DNA of 64,000 nucleotides from Chrysoporthe austroafricana (Eukaryota > Ascomycota > Sordariomycetes > Diaporthales > Cryphonectriaceae), in the NCBI GenBank assembly GCA_001051155.2, contig JYIP02000004.1, positions 1,711,653-1,775,652 of the forward strand, written 5' to 3'. Positions 1-13,900 of this stretch are shown piece by piece. The position numbers were made by a program, and so were the translations under genes. A model generated the notes under the pieces. It was given only the letters and a program-made list of their open reading frames with translations. It made no database searches and was not told the DNA's origin. Position 1 is the first letter of the stretch, and every line of letters begins with the position of its first letter.

Positions 1-3000
1 GAATTAAAGACCGCGGCTAGGCGGACTGGGGCAATTTCCCTAAAGAGATGAGTTCTTCATGCGTCCCAGCGATCGCTCTCCGCTAACACCACCCCAGAGC
101 GCTACTGGGGATAGTATGTACTCAGCAGACACGCTGGTCCCTGTCGGCGGGCGCCCCGGAGGGAGGTTGATGGACAGGCAGAGTGCCGGACCCACTGAAA
201 AGAACAGGTCATCGAAGCCGCCATGGAAGCAATCTGTTTCCTCGGCGGCCCCCCTCCCCCCTTGGGTAAGGTAAGTGATCGAAACATCTGCGGTTCAGTT
301 TCCCGGATTGGATCTAGCACCATGCCATAACGGGCTGCAAACTACGCCCGGCTGCTCAAGAAAGGAGAGGCAGGCGGCGTCTGTGGGTGAGACCGCGAGA
401 CCCGGAGACGCGCGCTCGGCAGACGTCAACGTTCCATCTGCTGCAAGCTACCGCTACTCGCTACCACAGGACGTGCGCGCCCGCAAGACATTCCCGCAAG
501 AGTGTTAGCGGTGGGCGTGCTACAGCGCACGGTAGCTGTGTAGGTTTGGCACCCGCACGTCTGTGGATTTAGGCAATATACCGAAGATGAGGGTGGCTTC
601 CCTCCAGACAAGCTCAACACCGCGGCTGGGCACAGTCCTATGATCAGCGGCGGACAATCGACGCCCAGCCTGGTGGGACCCACCGGATTGTGGCCGAGAG
701 GAACTAAAACGCATTGAATGCAGGTACACGGCTCCTCGCGCAACCATCTCCCCCACCCAGCACAGCCAAGTCTTGGGCCAGGTACGTATCCTGGGTAGAA
801 GATTTCGGCCTGTGTGATTCGCGAAAGCCGTTACCCGTCGTCCTCGTGTGCTCGTCCTGGACAGGTAGCCGCCTGGGCGGTCCCGAGGGTGTGGCGTGGG
901 CTCCACAGAAAAGGGTCTCCGGGGTGGCTTGACATCTCAACGCATGAAGATCTTCATGAGGGGTGGTCTGGAGGGCCTGGCCAGGCCCGGCTATAATTGG
1001 GATGATATTGATGAGTTGTTGGCGTGACAGACGGGGGCCCCATGCACACAGCCCCAGGCGCGAGAGCGAGAGAGAAACAAATCACCAGCGGCGGAGGAGG
1101 CGAAGAACAGACCCAGGCACCAGGGCAGACGGATTGCGATGGCCAGCCCGACGGGACGCGTAGCGGCTGGTCCTCGAGATCTTCATTGCGCGGTGCAAAT
1201 ATCATAATGAGCGGAGGACCGCCAAGCCCCACACCGAGGACGATCATTCTGATGGAAAACCCGGCTTCGTAAGCGGCCGTTCATGATCGCCTCCTGTGTA
1301 GTATGAGAGCCTGAAAGCGGCGCCGTACGTCTTGGTGGTGCAAAGAGGACGTGCTGGCCATTGGTCGAGGTGCGACCAGGGGAAACTCTGGGCACATACG
1401 ACCCCAGGCTCGGTATCTGGTCTGGCTCACGAAACTCGCGGGCGGGCGCTGCCCCAGACTACCTAGATAGTCAAACATGCCAAGAAAGCCAAAAGGGTGG
1501 GCAGGAAACGGCAGGGTGAAGCCGCTACCGGGTCCCGATTGGCTGCCCCCGGGAGATCTGATTCACCACTCCGAGCGCCGTATCACATCCCCAGACTGCG
1601 AGTCTGTGACAAGGCCCAAACTGACGATGAGGAGGGCATCTCAGCTGGGGGATGGGTCCGCTGGGCCTGGGGCCCGCACACGGTACACGGTCGGTGGTTC
1701 GCTTCGCTATCGAGGACGCAGCGATCCGGCGGCACCCCGTTCTCTCACCCGCCTGGGACGGGTGAGAAGCTGTCGCCAGCCCACCCCACCCCAGGCAACG
1801 GCGCTGTCAGCGTCAGAGGCCTAGCATGGTCTGACCGAGATGGGATGGAGGCGCGCCCCTGAGGCGCTCGGGTCGGCGACAGACGAGAGCTGGCGCCCGG
1901 GGGAGAGAGGAAGACCCCTCCTCCAGCGAGGTCAGATATTGAGTCGTAAGACGAGAAGGGCGGCAAAACCGCGGCACACACCAGAGTCGCTAGGGGGTGT
2001 GCTGGGCAGACAGAGCTAGCCAGTCAGCCAGCGAGCCAGCGAGCCAGCGAGCCAGCGAGCCAGCAGCCAGCCATCGCATCATAGCACTGATGGTCATGAC
2101 AGGCCCCGGGTGCGAGGTCGAGCCCGCCGGTGGACTGAGCCATCCCGGACATCCGCAGGGCCAGTCGACGGCGCTGGTCGCGAGGTGGTGAGTGCGGAGT
2201 AGTGGTGGTGGTGTGTGGCAGGTGAGGGCCAGGGCTGGCCTGACGTGGGCTGGCAGCGGAAGAGAGGTTGCGATAGGCGGGCAGGGCTGGCAAGGTGGGA
2301 AGAGGTGGGGAGCAGGTGAGACGGCTGTTTCATGTGTGAAGTAATTCCTTCGATCCTACGTCCCCGACTGGCGCCAAACCGCTTAGGGCAGATCATGGGC
2401 CCTGCAGCCCGCTAGCCGTGCTGGCTGGCCACTCACAGGCCGCGCTGGCAGCCCTCCAGCGGGCGTCCTTGGGGCGTCCTGTGCGGCAGGCTGGCAGAGG
2501 GGGGGGGCACTGGGGGGCGTCGGTGGGGTGGCACGAGCCCCTGCAGCTGCGTTAGGATGCGGGCGGGTGGGTTCTCTCTTTTTCAACGACACCTGCTGCC
2601 CGCACCCAAAACCTCACCGGCTTGGGCCTCGAGCAGCGCACGCGACGCCTCTCCCCAGGCCGTCGTGCCATCCAATATATCGCCCCTCCCAGGCCCTGGC
2701 CTGTCTGCAGCGCTCACCGACACGCCCAGCCAGCCAGCTCGCTCCTGTTCCGTCCCATCCTGTCGTCGCGCACGAGCAGCCTGCGCGGGAGACGCCGGCG
2801 GGCGGCTGGCGTGACGACGGGCTCACCAGCCTTGCCGAGAGCCTCCCCCCTCCTCCTCCCCCTCCCCCCACTGGCCTCCCTCAAATCAGAAATCAGACTA
2901 TCCGCGCGCGCGGGCCAGGCCTCAGTCGGCACCTCTCCGGTCTCGTGAGGGCTCCAAACGTAGCCTCGGTCCTTCTCATCTCCCCTGCCCAGCTCTCTCA

Positions 3001-4800
3001 CACATCACAGCCTTCCCGCGCCCGGCTGCCATCAGCCCAGCACGTCACTAGGGCGACGGCGGCCACGGCCTTCGCCGGGGCTGGTCTGTTTCCCAGGCTC
3101 GCACCCTCGGCTGGTAGTGGGGATGGCAGGCCAGGCTAGCCGTTGTGGCTGTCTGGCGCTTCTCTATTTTGGTGCAGGCCTCGTGTCGGCTGCGGCTGCG
3201 GCTCTTAGCTAGGGCTGTAACCGCAGCCTCCGTGTCAGTCGACTCGTTGATCTGCGCCGTGCTATGGTAGCAGGTCCCTACCACGGTACTGAGGGCGGGC
3301 ACGCCATTCGCCCTCACCCCCCGCGCCTGCTGCTGCCCTGTGGATGTCATCAGCCTCATCTCTCTGGGCGAGGTATCGGCTGCGGGTCTCCTGGGCGGTA
3401 GCGGCCCCGCTCCACCACTGGCTCGACCGTCTGAGCAGATGTCTTTCTTGGGACCAGGCGTCCCGGGGAGCAGGCGGCATCCTTGCCGCAGAGCTCTCGC
3501 ACGGTCGACCCGGGGGCCTCTGATCATCGGCTGTCGACCTGTGTTCCGAGCAGCAAGCAGGGTGCACGCCCACGACCGCCTGATGCAGCCCTGTGCGCGC
3601 GCGGGGGGGGGGAGGGTGGTAGTGCGCGAGATTCCGCGGCCGACGGGGTGACGTTCTGGACGACGGTTGGGCTCTCGACCGCCCTCGCCCTGGCCTTTAG
3701 CTTCCCAAATTTGGCGCACATAGCCTTTCTCGCGGCATGAAGAAGCCTGCCTCCCTGCCTCGACATCGAGGCACACAGGGGATGGCGCCTCGTGACGTAT
3801 CTCCGCCCGTGGCGCCCGAGGCCCTGGGTCCTGGCACCCGCCTGGCCGGGGAGCTTGGGTAGATAGCGATAGTGGCATCGGGTCTCTGCTGCGGCGGGAT
3901 GCTGTGCTCTGTCTGGTTTCTGGCATGTCCTCCCTGGCCGTCAAGGCCCTCATAGTCCGTCCAGATGGGGTCGCTGGTCCTGAGACAAGTTGCCGAAATC
4001 CAGGCCCTGACCCACCCATCTGGGCTCAGGGCTGAGCAAGCACCTGAGGATGAATTGGGTTTCCCCGGGCCAGAGCCGCTCTGCCCAGCTCTGCCCAGCT
4101 CTGCCGGACTGACCCTCGTCCTCCCTACTTTCCTGGCCTGGCTTCTGTGCCTCCTCTGGGCGTCTCAGCCTCCCCCCATCCCGGCTCGCGCACCCTGCTC
4201 TCTTCTCACCGTCCTCCCTTCCTGTCCTCGTGCGCCCTGCCGGGGGCCTGGAGGGATCGCTGGGCTGTCCACCCTCGGAAGACCGCGCGTTGCACCTGTC
4301 CGCCCTCCTTCGTCCTGCTCGCGAGCTGGGGCCTCGCCGCGGCGCCGACGTCCCTCTCTCGTCGAGGGGTGGTGAGTTTGACCCTTGTTCCCTACTCCCA
4401 AAATAAGCCTCGACTGGGCCCGTTCCTGGTACATCGGCATCTCAGGCCCTCCCCCCCCCCACTGGGGATCCCACACATCGATGTCCCGTCCTTCGAATCC
4501 TTGCAATATCTCTGGAAAGGGCAAGGCCCACCACTCTCCTGGCTGCCCACCTCTTGTTCGAGTTCAAGACTGCAGGCCAGGCTTGTATCAGGGATTCCGG
4601 CTTAGCACCTACCGACGTTCCGAATCTGTCCCCCTCGGCGGTGTTGGTCTATTCAAGGTTGATGCCGTCCGATACCACGGTACATTCTTTTATACCGCCG
4701 GGGTCTTCTTGCACTGCCCCTCCATCTGGGCCGTCTTGCTCTCCTTCCCCCAGTTGTGCCCACCGTCCGTCCGCCCGCCCAGGAAACCTTTCTATTTGCA
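1..4800. other. Gene-free GC-rich region, no supportable gene
   Basis: I find no open frame here with a recognisable domain, plausible splice pattern or amino-acid composition expected of a protein. The long open frames, such as a 323-codon one on the minus strand at 3048-4019, are rich in Arg, Pro, Gly and Ser on both strands at once, as expected of GC-rich noncoding DNA. A short tandem repeat lies near 2026. The right part may hold distal promoter of the regulator gene that starts at 5821. A low-similarity lineage-specific gene cannot be excluded. Confidence 0.5.
2026..2064. repeat. Tandem octamer repeat (agccagcg)
   Basis: About 4.9 head-to-tail copies of the 8-nt unit agccagcg, directly visible. 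It lies in gene-free DNA and is not in a credible reading frame. It looks like an ordinary minisatellite-like slippage product. Confidence 0.85.
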
Positions 4801-4819
4801 AAGCTCACTGCCAGTCGCT

Positions 4820-4821
<2 letters not shown>

Positions 4822-4850
<29 letters not shown>

Positions 4851-5111
4851 CCCGGGGCCCTCTCCTTTTTTTTTCCCTCCACCTTTTTCCCCCTCCCCTT
4901 AAATTAAAACCACCCCGCCCCCCTCCCCCCCCCCAAGACTCCACCCCTTNTTTTTTCCCCGGGGGCTGTCCCTTAAATCCGCCCCCCCCCCCCCACCCCC
5001 CCCCCCTTTATTTCAAAAAAGTGGCCCCTCTCCCCCCCCCCCCCCCCCCCCACCCCCCCCCCCCCCCCCCCCCCCCCCCGCCCCCCCCCCCCTCCCCCCC
5101 CCCCCCCCCCC

Positions 5112-5143
<32 letters not shown>

Positions 5144-5155
5144 CTTCCCGGGGCC
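4822..5155. other. Poly-T/poly-C block with unresolved base, probable assembly artefact
   Basis: A run of T from 4822 to 4850 followed by cccgggg, then about 270 nt of almost pure C and T with one n at 4950, then a second T run (5120-5143) followed by cttcccgggg. The two ends therefore look like two copies of the same junction with poor-quality consensus between them. Similar T-run joins with an n occur near 28587 and 49366, which argues for a sequencing or gap-closing artefact and not a biological repeat. The true sequence between the ends is uncertain. Confidence 0.65.
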
Positions 5156-5820
5156 TTCGACCTATATCAGCGCCTCCACCTTCGACCGCTGCCCTATAAT
5201 ATAGCAAGAGCTGGCTCTCTTCCCCCCCCGACGGATGCCAGCCGTTCCCTTCCCGTGTCGTCACTACGAGTTGTATCTATACGACTCACCACGCTCCTTA
5301 ACCCCCTGTCGGCGAACACGGTTCTCCCGACAGCAATAACAAGGTCCTTCAGAGGACATCGTCTGTCCCCAGTCGAGTCTCGATTATCATCCCGCGCCGT
5401 TCGACGCACAGAGGTTACTTAACCCGAGATCTCCACCGACATCCGACCCCTGGGAGCTGTGCGCTCTTGATCTCGACGACACAGCATCCCGTATCCTGTC
5501 AACGTGGAAAGGCTGTTCCAGTACGCCTTCTCACCGGCGCCGGAAATTATTCCTCTTACCCTGTCCTTGGCCCCCGGGTCGCCTCTATATATCCAAGTAA
5601 GTTACAAGGTCGCCCGACGATATACGATGGCACTCGTCGACACGAAAGCGCGGTGGAACCCGTTAGCAACCCGATCCGCTAGCCCAGGTTGCGTCCTCCG
5701 TCTGTGCTATACATGCTGACACGACATGGTCTTCCCAAGCTTCAGGCCAATTTTCTTTATTAAAAAAAAATTGCCGTTTACAAACTGGAATCCCTTACAT
5801 GCAGTAGCGTTCTCGCCGCA
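5156..5820 (+). promoter_or_regulatory. Upstream region / probable 5' leader of the Rua1-type regulator
   Basis: Between the poly-T/C block and the start codon at 5821 there is no gene. The sequence is C/T-biased with many short stop-interrupted frames, as is common for promoter plus leader DNA of fungal regulatory genes. No specific transcription-factor site could be assigned. The assignment rests on position only. Confidence 0.4.
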
Positions 5821-7989
5821 ATGGATCCGAGTCAGGCCCAACTGTAGGTCACCTTACAATAGTTGCGGGATTCCCAGTCTCAGCTTACACGGAACTGTAC
5901 ACACAGGAGCCACCAAATCCAGTCACCGACGTTCGCCTACCATCTGAACAACAAATACCGACGTGACACGCCTCCTACTGGACAGCCTGCTCCTATGATG
6001 AACATGGCTGGAAACGAAATGCCAATCAAGACCGAGGGGATGGGCGCGCCATCGCAGGCTATGTGGACCACGCCGACCTCAGCGGGCATGCGGCCGCGCC
6101 CGGCGACTATTCATGAAGGCTTCTCGTACTGTGTGGAAGAGGGTTACGGTGCTTTACCGGCTTGGGACTCTTCGACTCTGCCGCTGCAGAACCAGCAACA
6201 GCAGACACCAAGCGACACCGTCTCGTCCAGACCTATCTCTGTCCACCAAGAGTTCTATCCTCCGACGACCTTGGAGAACGGTTCGTCCTTACTCGGCGGT
6301 GACAGCAGGCCTACAGAAACTGACTGCGTGATACAGGCCAATGGATGCAGAAGCCCATAGAGGACAACCTGGAGATGCACGGGATCGACGCCGACATGAG
6401 CATTGGGCAGGCTTATACGACCGATGAGGCCATACCCATTATCGACCTGCGCTACTCTGGACAGCCTATAGAAGGTGAATCGTTGAATTTTGAAAACGGA
6501 ATTAACACTCGACGTATGTCAGGCTCGTCGTTCACCATGTCCACCTCTGGTGGACTCTCAGACATGACATCTTACGAGGACTTCTCAACAGCTCTTTCCG
6601 ACGCGCACTCGTTCACTTCGGACTATCCGCCACCGTCGAACAGAAATTCTTTGATGTCTTCGACGCAACTATCGCCGGTCGCATCGCCGCGAATGACACC
6701 GCAGAGCCGCTCAGAGCTCGTAAGGACACACAGCAGGGGGCGTGCGTCGCCATCACCACGGCCAGGTATGCGATCCGCACCGTATAGCGTGGAGGGTGGG
6801 AGGAACAAGCGCTGGTCAACTGGATCTTATGGCACCATGTCGAACCGACGACCATCACCGTTTGTCTACCAACACACTCCCGACACTTATGGGCCGCGCA
6901 TGCCATCAAGGCATTCCTCGCCTACGATACAGAACGCTCAGATGCCTCTGAATTTTGGCAACCTACAGGCAACGCAGCAGCAGCAGTTCTTTATGGGACC
7001 TGCTCATCCTGCGGCCTTCCAGCGCAACAGCATGTTGCTACCCTCGCAATTGCCGTCGCAGGGCTTCCACCAGGACCACCATCACTTCGAGACTCCGCCT
7101 CCATTACTGTCGCATGGGCTGTTTCGCATGCTACAAAGCAATGCCGACCCTCACTCCCTGCACGGTCACTATACCGACCTGTCGGACCCTCCAGACCTGT
7201 ACGCTTCTCTCCACGAAGAGCAGATCCCACCGCCTCCCGAAGATATGAACCCTTCGGATCCGGACCTGGTGCCCCATGAGCAGGAACTGCGGTTCGACGG
7301 TGATCTATACACGCCGAAGTGGGTGCGCGGCCACGGAAACAAGCGCGAGGGGTGGTGTGGCATTTGCAAGCCGGGGCGCTGGCTGGTGCTGAAGAACTCG
7401 GCCTTCTGGTATGACAAGAGTTTCACACACGGCATCAGCGCCGCCACAGGCCAGCCGTTCCAGGAACCACAGGAGACACGGCGCATGGATGGCAACCCGG
7501 ATGTCTGGGAAGGGCTCTGTGGGAGCTGCAATGATTGGATCGCCCTGGTCAGCTCCAAGAAAAAGGGCACCACGTGGTTCCGACACGCTTACAAGGTGAG
7601 CAGTTTTTATTGATCTGTGTACGGCCTAATCGCGCTGGCGGCAGCTAACTTGTCGAATCTAGTGCCACACGCATCCTAAGATTAAGGACGCACCCAAGCG
7701 CAGGAGGGAGAACAGCCACCAGCGGCTGGCGGCATCAACTACAGCGAGGCCAAAGGTGGAACCGGGTCAGCAGCTACCGCAACAAGCCCAGAACGCTCTC
7801 ACGCCGGTCACGCCACCGTCCACGACCAACGCCTCAACCACACCGACAACAGCCCACACGCAGGTCACTTCTCACCCCCAGAACATGGAGCAGCCTCAAC
7901 ACCACTACCAACAGACTATGGTGCCGCACCCGGCCCACGCGCACCATGGGGACGACGGCATGATGGATGGGTTCTCCAACATGATCTAG
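5821..7989 (+). CDS. Transcription regulator with Rua1-type C-terminal zinc domain
   Basis: Predicted 666-aa nuclear regulator. Exons 5821-5843, 5907-6298, 6337-7595 and 7663-7989; all junctions are GT-AG and keep the frame. The start MDPSQAQ is chosen because the spliced frame runs straight into the conserved-looking segment SHQIQSPTF. Residues 1-440 are Ser/Pro/Gln-rich and probably disordered, with Gln runs. The C-terminus (about residues 450-590) has a fungal zinc-binding domain: WCGIC with Cys479 and Cys482, a later CGSC pair, an HAYK segment, and a CHTHPK motif formed across the last intron. This matches the domain named after Ustilago maydis Rua1, which activates glycolipid biosynthesis genes there; the targets in this organism are unknown. 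A basic stretch (PKRRRE) just after the domain could be a nuclear localisation signal. Domain identity is strong, function is inferred. Confidence 0.88.
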
Positions 7990-10900
7990 GCGACCGGGTC
8001 TCAGATCAGCAAGTCCACGCATCTTCGTCACACCAAGTTTTGCAGGCCGAACTTCAACGTCTCCCTTTCTTCCAACAGTCATCAGGTCGATCTTCTTTAC
8101 GTGCGTCACGGCAACGGGGATCTACGGGTTTCAACGGATACCATAGAACAGCATGGGTTTGAGTTGGGCTGAACTCCTTTCCAAATTCTTCTGACAATTC
8201 TTCACAACGGCCCAGCCCCCCGCTGGCTTTCTTCACAAATTTTCCGACCACAACAGCACGTCCTTTTCCTTGTCGAGTCTTTCTGCATGCGCGCGATATC
8301 CCACAACCTGTCATTTACGGAGGATGATGAATAGATCGTTACGAAATTGATGAGGAAGCATAAGGGGATTGAACGATTCTTTGTCTCAGTTCTTGATTTT
8401 TTTTTTTTTTTCCACCCATCTCAACAAATTTTTCATACCCCCAGTTCTTTCTATCCTATCCTTGACAAACATTTTTCTGCACGACTTCTCGGTTTCATGT
8501 TCATATTTATGCCTTCCTCACTGTTGCACATGCTCCCCTTCTCGTCCTGGTTCTTCTTAGCTAGCTAGTTTAGTAGTAGATAGCGCTACCCACGGAGGAA
8601 GCAAGGCGCACACCGAACCGGCGGTCTGTTTTCGTACTGCTGTGCATTTCTGGATTGATCAAAAAGAGGAGGATACCCACCTTGGGGAACACAGGAGGCA
8701 GCACAGCTGGGTCAGTCAAGTCTGGCGGGCGATGGATACGGGTCCGGGATTAGAGCTGGCGAAGTTCATGGGGATGAGGGAAACTTTGTCTGCGACAAGT
8801 TGAAAACATGTAGAATGTTTGCAAAATTCAGCTCGTGATTCTCGCTATGACGTCTATCTACTTGGTGACTCTGAGCCCTTGGAACCCTCACGGTGCTCGC
8901 AACCGACCACATGATGTTGAAGGTCGTCACGAGGAGCTGCACGCCGCGTACATTCCGCACCTCCAACACCATCACGCATTCTAGACACGCCCGAGGATCA
9001 CCACGAGTCCAGCAGCAACGAGCGGTACATACCCATGTGACGGCAAGGGGCCACACACTGGGCCGTGTGGATAAAACCGAGGCGAGGCCGAAGGCGGGCT
9101 GATTGATGCACAGCAGATCGGAATCTCGCTGGGGCAGCTTGCTTCGCGCCCCCATCGCCGAGTCGCCGACGGCCCGGGGGGCGCGGGTAGGAGGAGAGGG
9201 AGCTCTAGCGCAGCGCGCAGGCCGGCGTTTCACATACACGTCCTGGCCACCTCGTCCAGTCCAGACTTCTGGGAAGGGAGGTGGGGGTGGGGGGGGAGGT
9301 TATAACCTGTCCGGCAGGGCTGATCCCGCGAGGTCCTGATCTGACAACCCAGAAGAGAAGGCTGGGGACGGTATCGAACCTCGAACGGGCGCTGGGCCTA
9401 GTCTGCAGTGCGCCTGGGCGAAGACTAAAGCGGCAAGGTAGGTCCAGGCAAGCTCTCGCCCATCGGGCAGTAATCAGCGCCGATGGTAGAGAGAGATCCT
9501 GGAACGGCCAGGCAAGGCTAGCCTTGCAATGGCTGAGGGGGGACGAGATAGCGCGAAGGTTGGCTCCAGAATTTGACTCCATGGTCGCGTGTGTAATTGT
9601 CTCTGGTATGGTGTGCTTCATCCCATCGTTCCAATACCGATTTCCGTCTCGAGTTCTGGTTCGACTTGGCTGCAGCGGTGCCTCGGCCAATCAGCTGGCT
9701 GCTCGTCAGCCTTGCCCAGCGCGCGTTCGGGAAGCCTATCCGGTGCCTGGGTCGTGCCTCGGCCAGCCGTCTGCTGGGCCCTGCCCAGGCACGTGCGACG
9801 CAGGGCTCCCAGACGGCCAGTCTCGTCCTCGGGGTCCTCGCCAGAACGCCTCCAGGCTGGTGAAGGTAGTAGTCGCGGCCACGAACGCGCACGCACGTCG
9901 CTGGGTGCCGCCTCGCGGTGCCACTCCGGAGCTGGGCTGGCCAGGGGCGTCGAGGATGTGAGGTCCCGGGACAGACCAGGTGCACGTCGCCCAGACGGCC
10001 GCAGACCGGGACCATTTGCCTCGGCAGAGCCACGCGGGGAGAGGTAGGCTTCGAGGAAGGTGGAGGGCTCCGCACCAAGCGAGGCTGACGGCATGGAGCG
10101 GCCGCCGGTGTCAGAGGCGCAACCCCCGGGAGTCTATCACATAGACCCGCGACACGAACGCGGGACCGAGCAGAGGAGGGCCCCACGGCCTATATTACGG
10201 GAGCTCTACGACGTAACTCTGCGGTCGCCCTAGTCTCGAAGGAGAGCGTGCGAGGGAAGACACCTGCCCTGGTGACATCGGTAGGGCCGGTATGCAGTGA
10301 CTTGCCCAGATGCTGACGAGGCGAGGCGCGCGCACTGACGACGCCTCGGCGGCACTCTGCTTGGCTGATGATCAGGCCATCCTCGATCACCAGGACAGCC
10401 CCTCCCCCTCCCCCTCCAGGGCCCAACCCAACCTTTGCCGTCGACGACCCCACGATGCCTCTGGCCAGGGGGCCTGTCTCCCACGCACGCGGCAGCAGCA
10501 TCTCGAGAACGTGGCGCCTGGGGCTGGGTCGACCGTGCTCATCTCCCGGCTTTCATGCGAGGCCCTGTGCAGCCGCGGCGCCGGGCGCTGGCGGTCGCTT
10601 GGCGGGACGACCAACCGAGAGATGGCCCAACGCGTGCAGGTTTGGCACGCACGAGCAGGCCTGGGAGATACCATAGCACGTCGCGTGCCAGGGAGGGCTG
10701 GTCCTTACGGCGCCCTGGCCGGCGTGGCCCCACCGGAGGAGGTTCTCATAGGTATTTATTGGGCTGCCGAGCTTATGATGACAGGTGCTGTGTGGCTGGC
10801 TTAGTGAGCAGGAGCTGGCGCGGCGCGTCGAGCTCGACACGCTGAGGACGGCTGGACGGCAAGGATTGTCGGCGAGGCGCTGCTGCTCCAGCCTCTGAGG

Positions 10901-13900
10901 GCGATGATGTGACGATGTGGGTGAGGGGAGCTCGACGGGCTCCCCAGTAAATTAATTAGGCGGCCGGCTAATCAACCACCGCATCAGGGGTCCTCCAGGA
11001 CCAGAACTCACCTTTCCCACCAAAAACTGCATCCTCAGCCCTTCCGTCCACCACTCAGCGCACGACATCTATCCTGTCTTGGGACACCGATCCCTGGAGC
11101 TTGATACCATCTCAAGCCATGGTCCCTCCCACCTGCCCGATCAGAGGGGCCGTTCCACACGCACACACGCTTACGATGCCATTAATAAAAGCTCGTGCTT
11201 GCATCCTCTGCGTGTCTGACGAGGCACTCTCCTGGTCTCGCGTCCGGGCCCAGCAGCCCTCACAAGCCGCGTAGAGGCCCTCCTCCCACGGAGGGAAGAG
11301 TCGAGCTGTCTATCAATAGTCCGCGGCAGATCGGAGATTGTCCCTCACACGAGTGAGCTGCGTCCCAGGCAGGACCAGAGGGAGCAGGCAGCACGGCGGC
11401 CAACCGCAGCCCGCACGTCATCCCCCGGCCAATGGCGCTGTGAGATCCCATCTGCAAGCACTTTAGCACGGCTGCAAGGGGGTGGAGCCGGGCCTCCAGG
11501 AGGCCCGCCGCCTGGCGTGCATGATGTGCGCTGCGTGCGTGCTGCGTGCTGCGTGCTGCGTGCTGCGTGCCTGACAAGAGAGGAAACAGAATCTCACCAC
11601 TAAGACACTCCTGCACGGTGTTATCTCCCAGGCGCTACCAGAGCTGGGAACCGGCCGCGCGCAGGGAGAAAATGTCCTGCAGGCTGACGCAGGAGCCTGC
11701 AGCCGGTGCTCCGACCCTCACAGCGTGCTCGTCAACCGCTTGCCCTCCCCCCGGGCGCAGCAGGAGTCACTCCTGCGGCCGTGTTTCCTGCCCTAGCTTA
11801 TAGCTATCCGCTGCAGGCACAGATCCACGGTAATGCGTGGAGGGCTGTGGCACTGACACCTCCATGGGCTCAGGCTGCCATGTCACAATTACCGAGCCAC
11901 CAGCTTGTCGCTGTGTCGTGTGGCTTTTCACGCCATACCCCCGATCGTTTGGACCATGACATGATGGAAATGTCGATCTCGTGCCAGATGCTCAGGCGCT
12001 TTCGTCGGGCCCGTCGACATGCTTCTTAACCGACATGAAACCGAGAGGCTGCGCGAGACTAGCACGACGCCAGCTGACAGCAGCACCAGCCAGCGCGCTG
12101 TGGTGCGCTGTGGGATGCGCTGTGGGAAGCCTGTATAATGCTACCGGATCGAGGCATTCGGCATTGTACCCAGGGCTTCCAAGGCAAGGAAGTGGCACTC
12201 GAACGGGCCTTTTATATCAGTGTCTTGGCACAAGGTTCCTCTCAAAGAGCACGATGTCACTGCTCAGCCCTCCTGTATCCTTCCAGAGTACCACCTCCCG
12301 GGGTTCCTCTGTATGAGCCTAGTCTGCCCGAGTCATAGGGCTTCCTCACAGCGAAGCGACCGGGTCCTGTCCCGCCTCTTGCGGGCGGTTCTGCGCGCGG
12401 ACGGACGGTTCTGGGAGCCTTCGCAGGGAGGCCTTCCAGACCAGCCTCATCCTGCGGGCTGCAGGCTGCAGCAGCGGAGCGCGCCCAGAAGAGTTGACTC
12501 ACGTTGTGCAGTAGCTCGGCTGGCCTGTCATCCGTCAGGTCGCCAGAACGAGAGCTGGCCTGCGGGGAGGAGTGGGCAAGACGTCGTCCAGCATGTCCCT
12601 TTTGCGCCCGGCAAACGACAGGCGTGCCTGGCCCAGAGAGGGGCCTTGATCAGCTGGCATTGCACACGACGCTTGTCTGATCTGCGGTATACGAGCACTC
12701 CCAGGCCTGGCCTGGACGGGGTCTGGCCCAGTAGGACCGTCCTGGGGACGGCAAAAATACCGACCGAACGGTAGCGCCGCGTGCTTTCGACGCCGTTGGG
12801 AGGGGGGCCGATCCCAACTAGTTCTCGAGGGAGGGTGTGCCCGGGCAGATGTCTAGCAGCACACAGCAGCTCCTCAGGATCGACTATGGGCGGTCTAGCT
12901 TCGCTGAGGCCTTGCCTGTACCTGGCAATGGCTGGCACTAAAGCCCGGCATGCAAGCAATATCCGGGAAAACCAGGCTCCAGGCTCGACAGATCCATTCC
13001 TCTCGGTCCCTTGTCGAGCCTGAGCTGTGAAGGGACGCACGCGCTGGCAGACCCTCGAAAACCCGGCCGGCCGTGGGTTTTGGACGTGCTCCCCGTGTCC
13101 CAGCTGCCAGGCTCCTGGAGATCATGGCCCCTTCAGGATTCCGATTCGGGCGGTCACTCCAATGAGTCTCACGAAGGAAGCTCCTACGACGTCGTGAGGT
13201 CACGTATTGCTTTTCCTGCAGCTGCACACTCGCTTGCTTAGCCGCCCCCACACCTGACAGTACGTCGCGTGCTGCCGTGCGTGCTAGACACTGCTGTACG
13301 TTACCGGTCCCCTTCCTCGCCCGCCAACCTGCCTGCGCTGCCTGCTCGTGTACATCTCTGTCAGACGTGGTCGAGAGCCCCCGGGGCCACACGAGGGAGA
13401 GAAAGAGAGAGAGAGCGCTCTCGGTGTTCCATTCGCCTGTTCAGAGACAGGCTGTCTGCACCGGCGCTTCGGGTCATAACTCAGATTCACGTCGTACGGG
13501 AGTCCCCACCGACATGTTACCTGCACAGTCTGCCATCCTGCTCACGGACTCAGTCAAAAAATTTCGTACCGGAAACTGAGCCCAGAAACACCTCTAGCGA
13601 TCCCGCCTGCCCCGTCATCCAGGCCCAGGATTGGTTTAAACCTGCTGGAGCTGCTCTGTTGGAACGGCAATGCACAGTTTGAGTTTGGATTCTCCCGACA
13701 AACAACTTTCTAATGTCAATTTTCTTTGCTGTCTTGTCTTAGCCTTCCTTCCTTTTGCTGCGTTGACACCCGGGGCTCCCTTGGCCGTTCTTTGAAATTT
13801 CTTCCAGTCCTTTTCTCTGTCTTCACCGTCGAGTTCGTGTGCGATTGTCAGCTGGGAAACGTTCGACTGACCTGGGGACTTGAGCTCTCGCACCTGCAGC

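Noticed and set aside
1392..1480. Possible dispersed 5S rRNA gene starting with acatacgacc
   Set aside because: Only the first ten bases match what I recall of fungal 5S rRNA; the following sequence does not fit the gene or its internal promoter.
3048..4019. 323-codon minus-strand open frame
   Set aside because: Arg/Pro/Ser/Gly-rich with no domain, and overlapped by equally long frames on the other strand; expected in GC-rich noncoding DNA.
4385..5422. 345-codon plus-strand open frame across the poly-C block
   Set aside because: Its length comes from reading poly-C as polyproline and poly-T as polyphenylalanine through a suspect assembly join.
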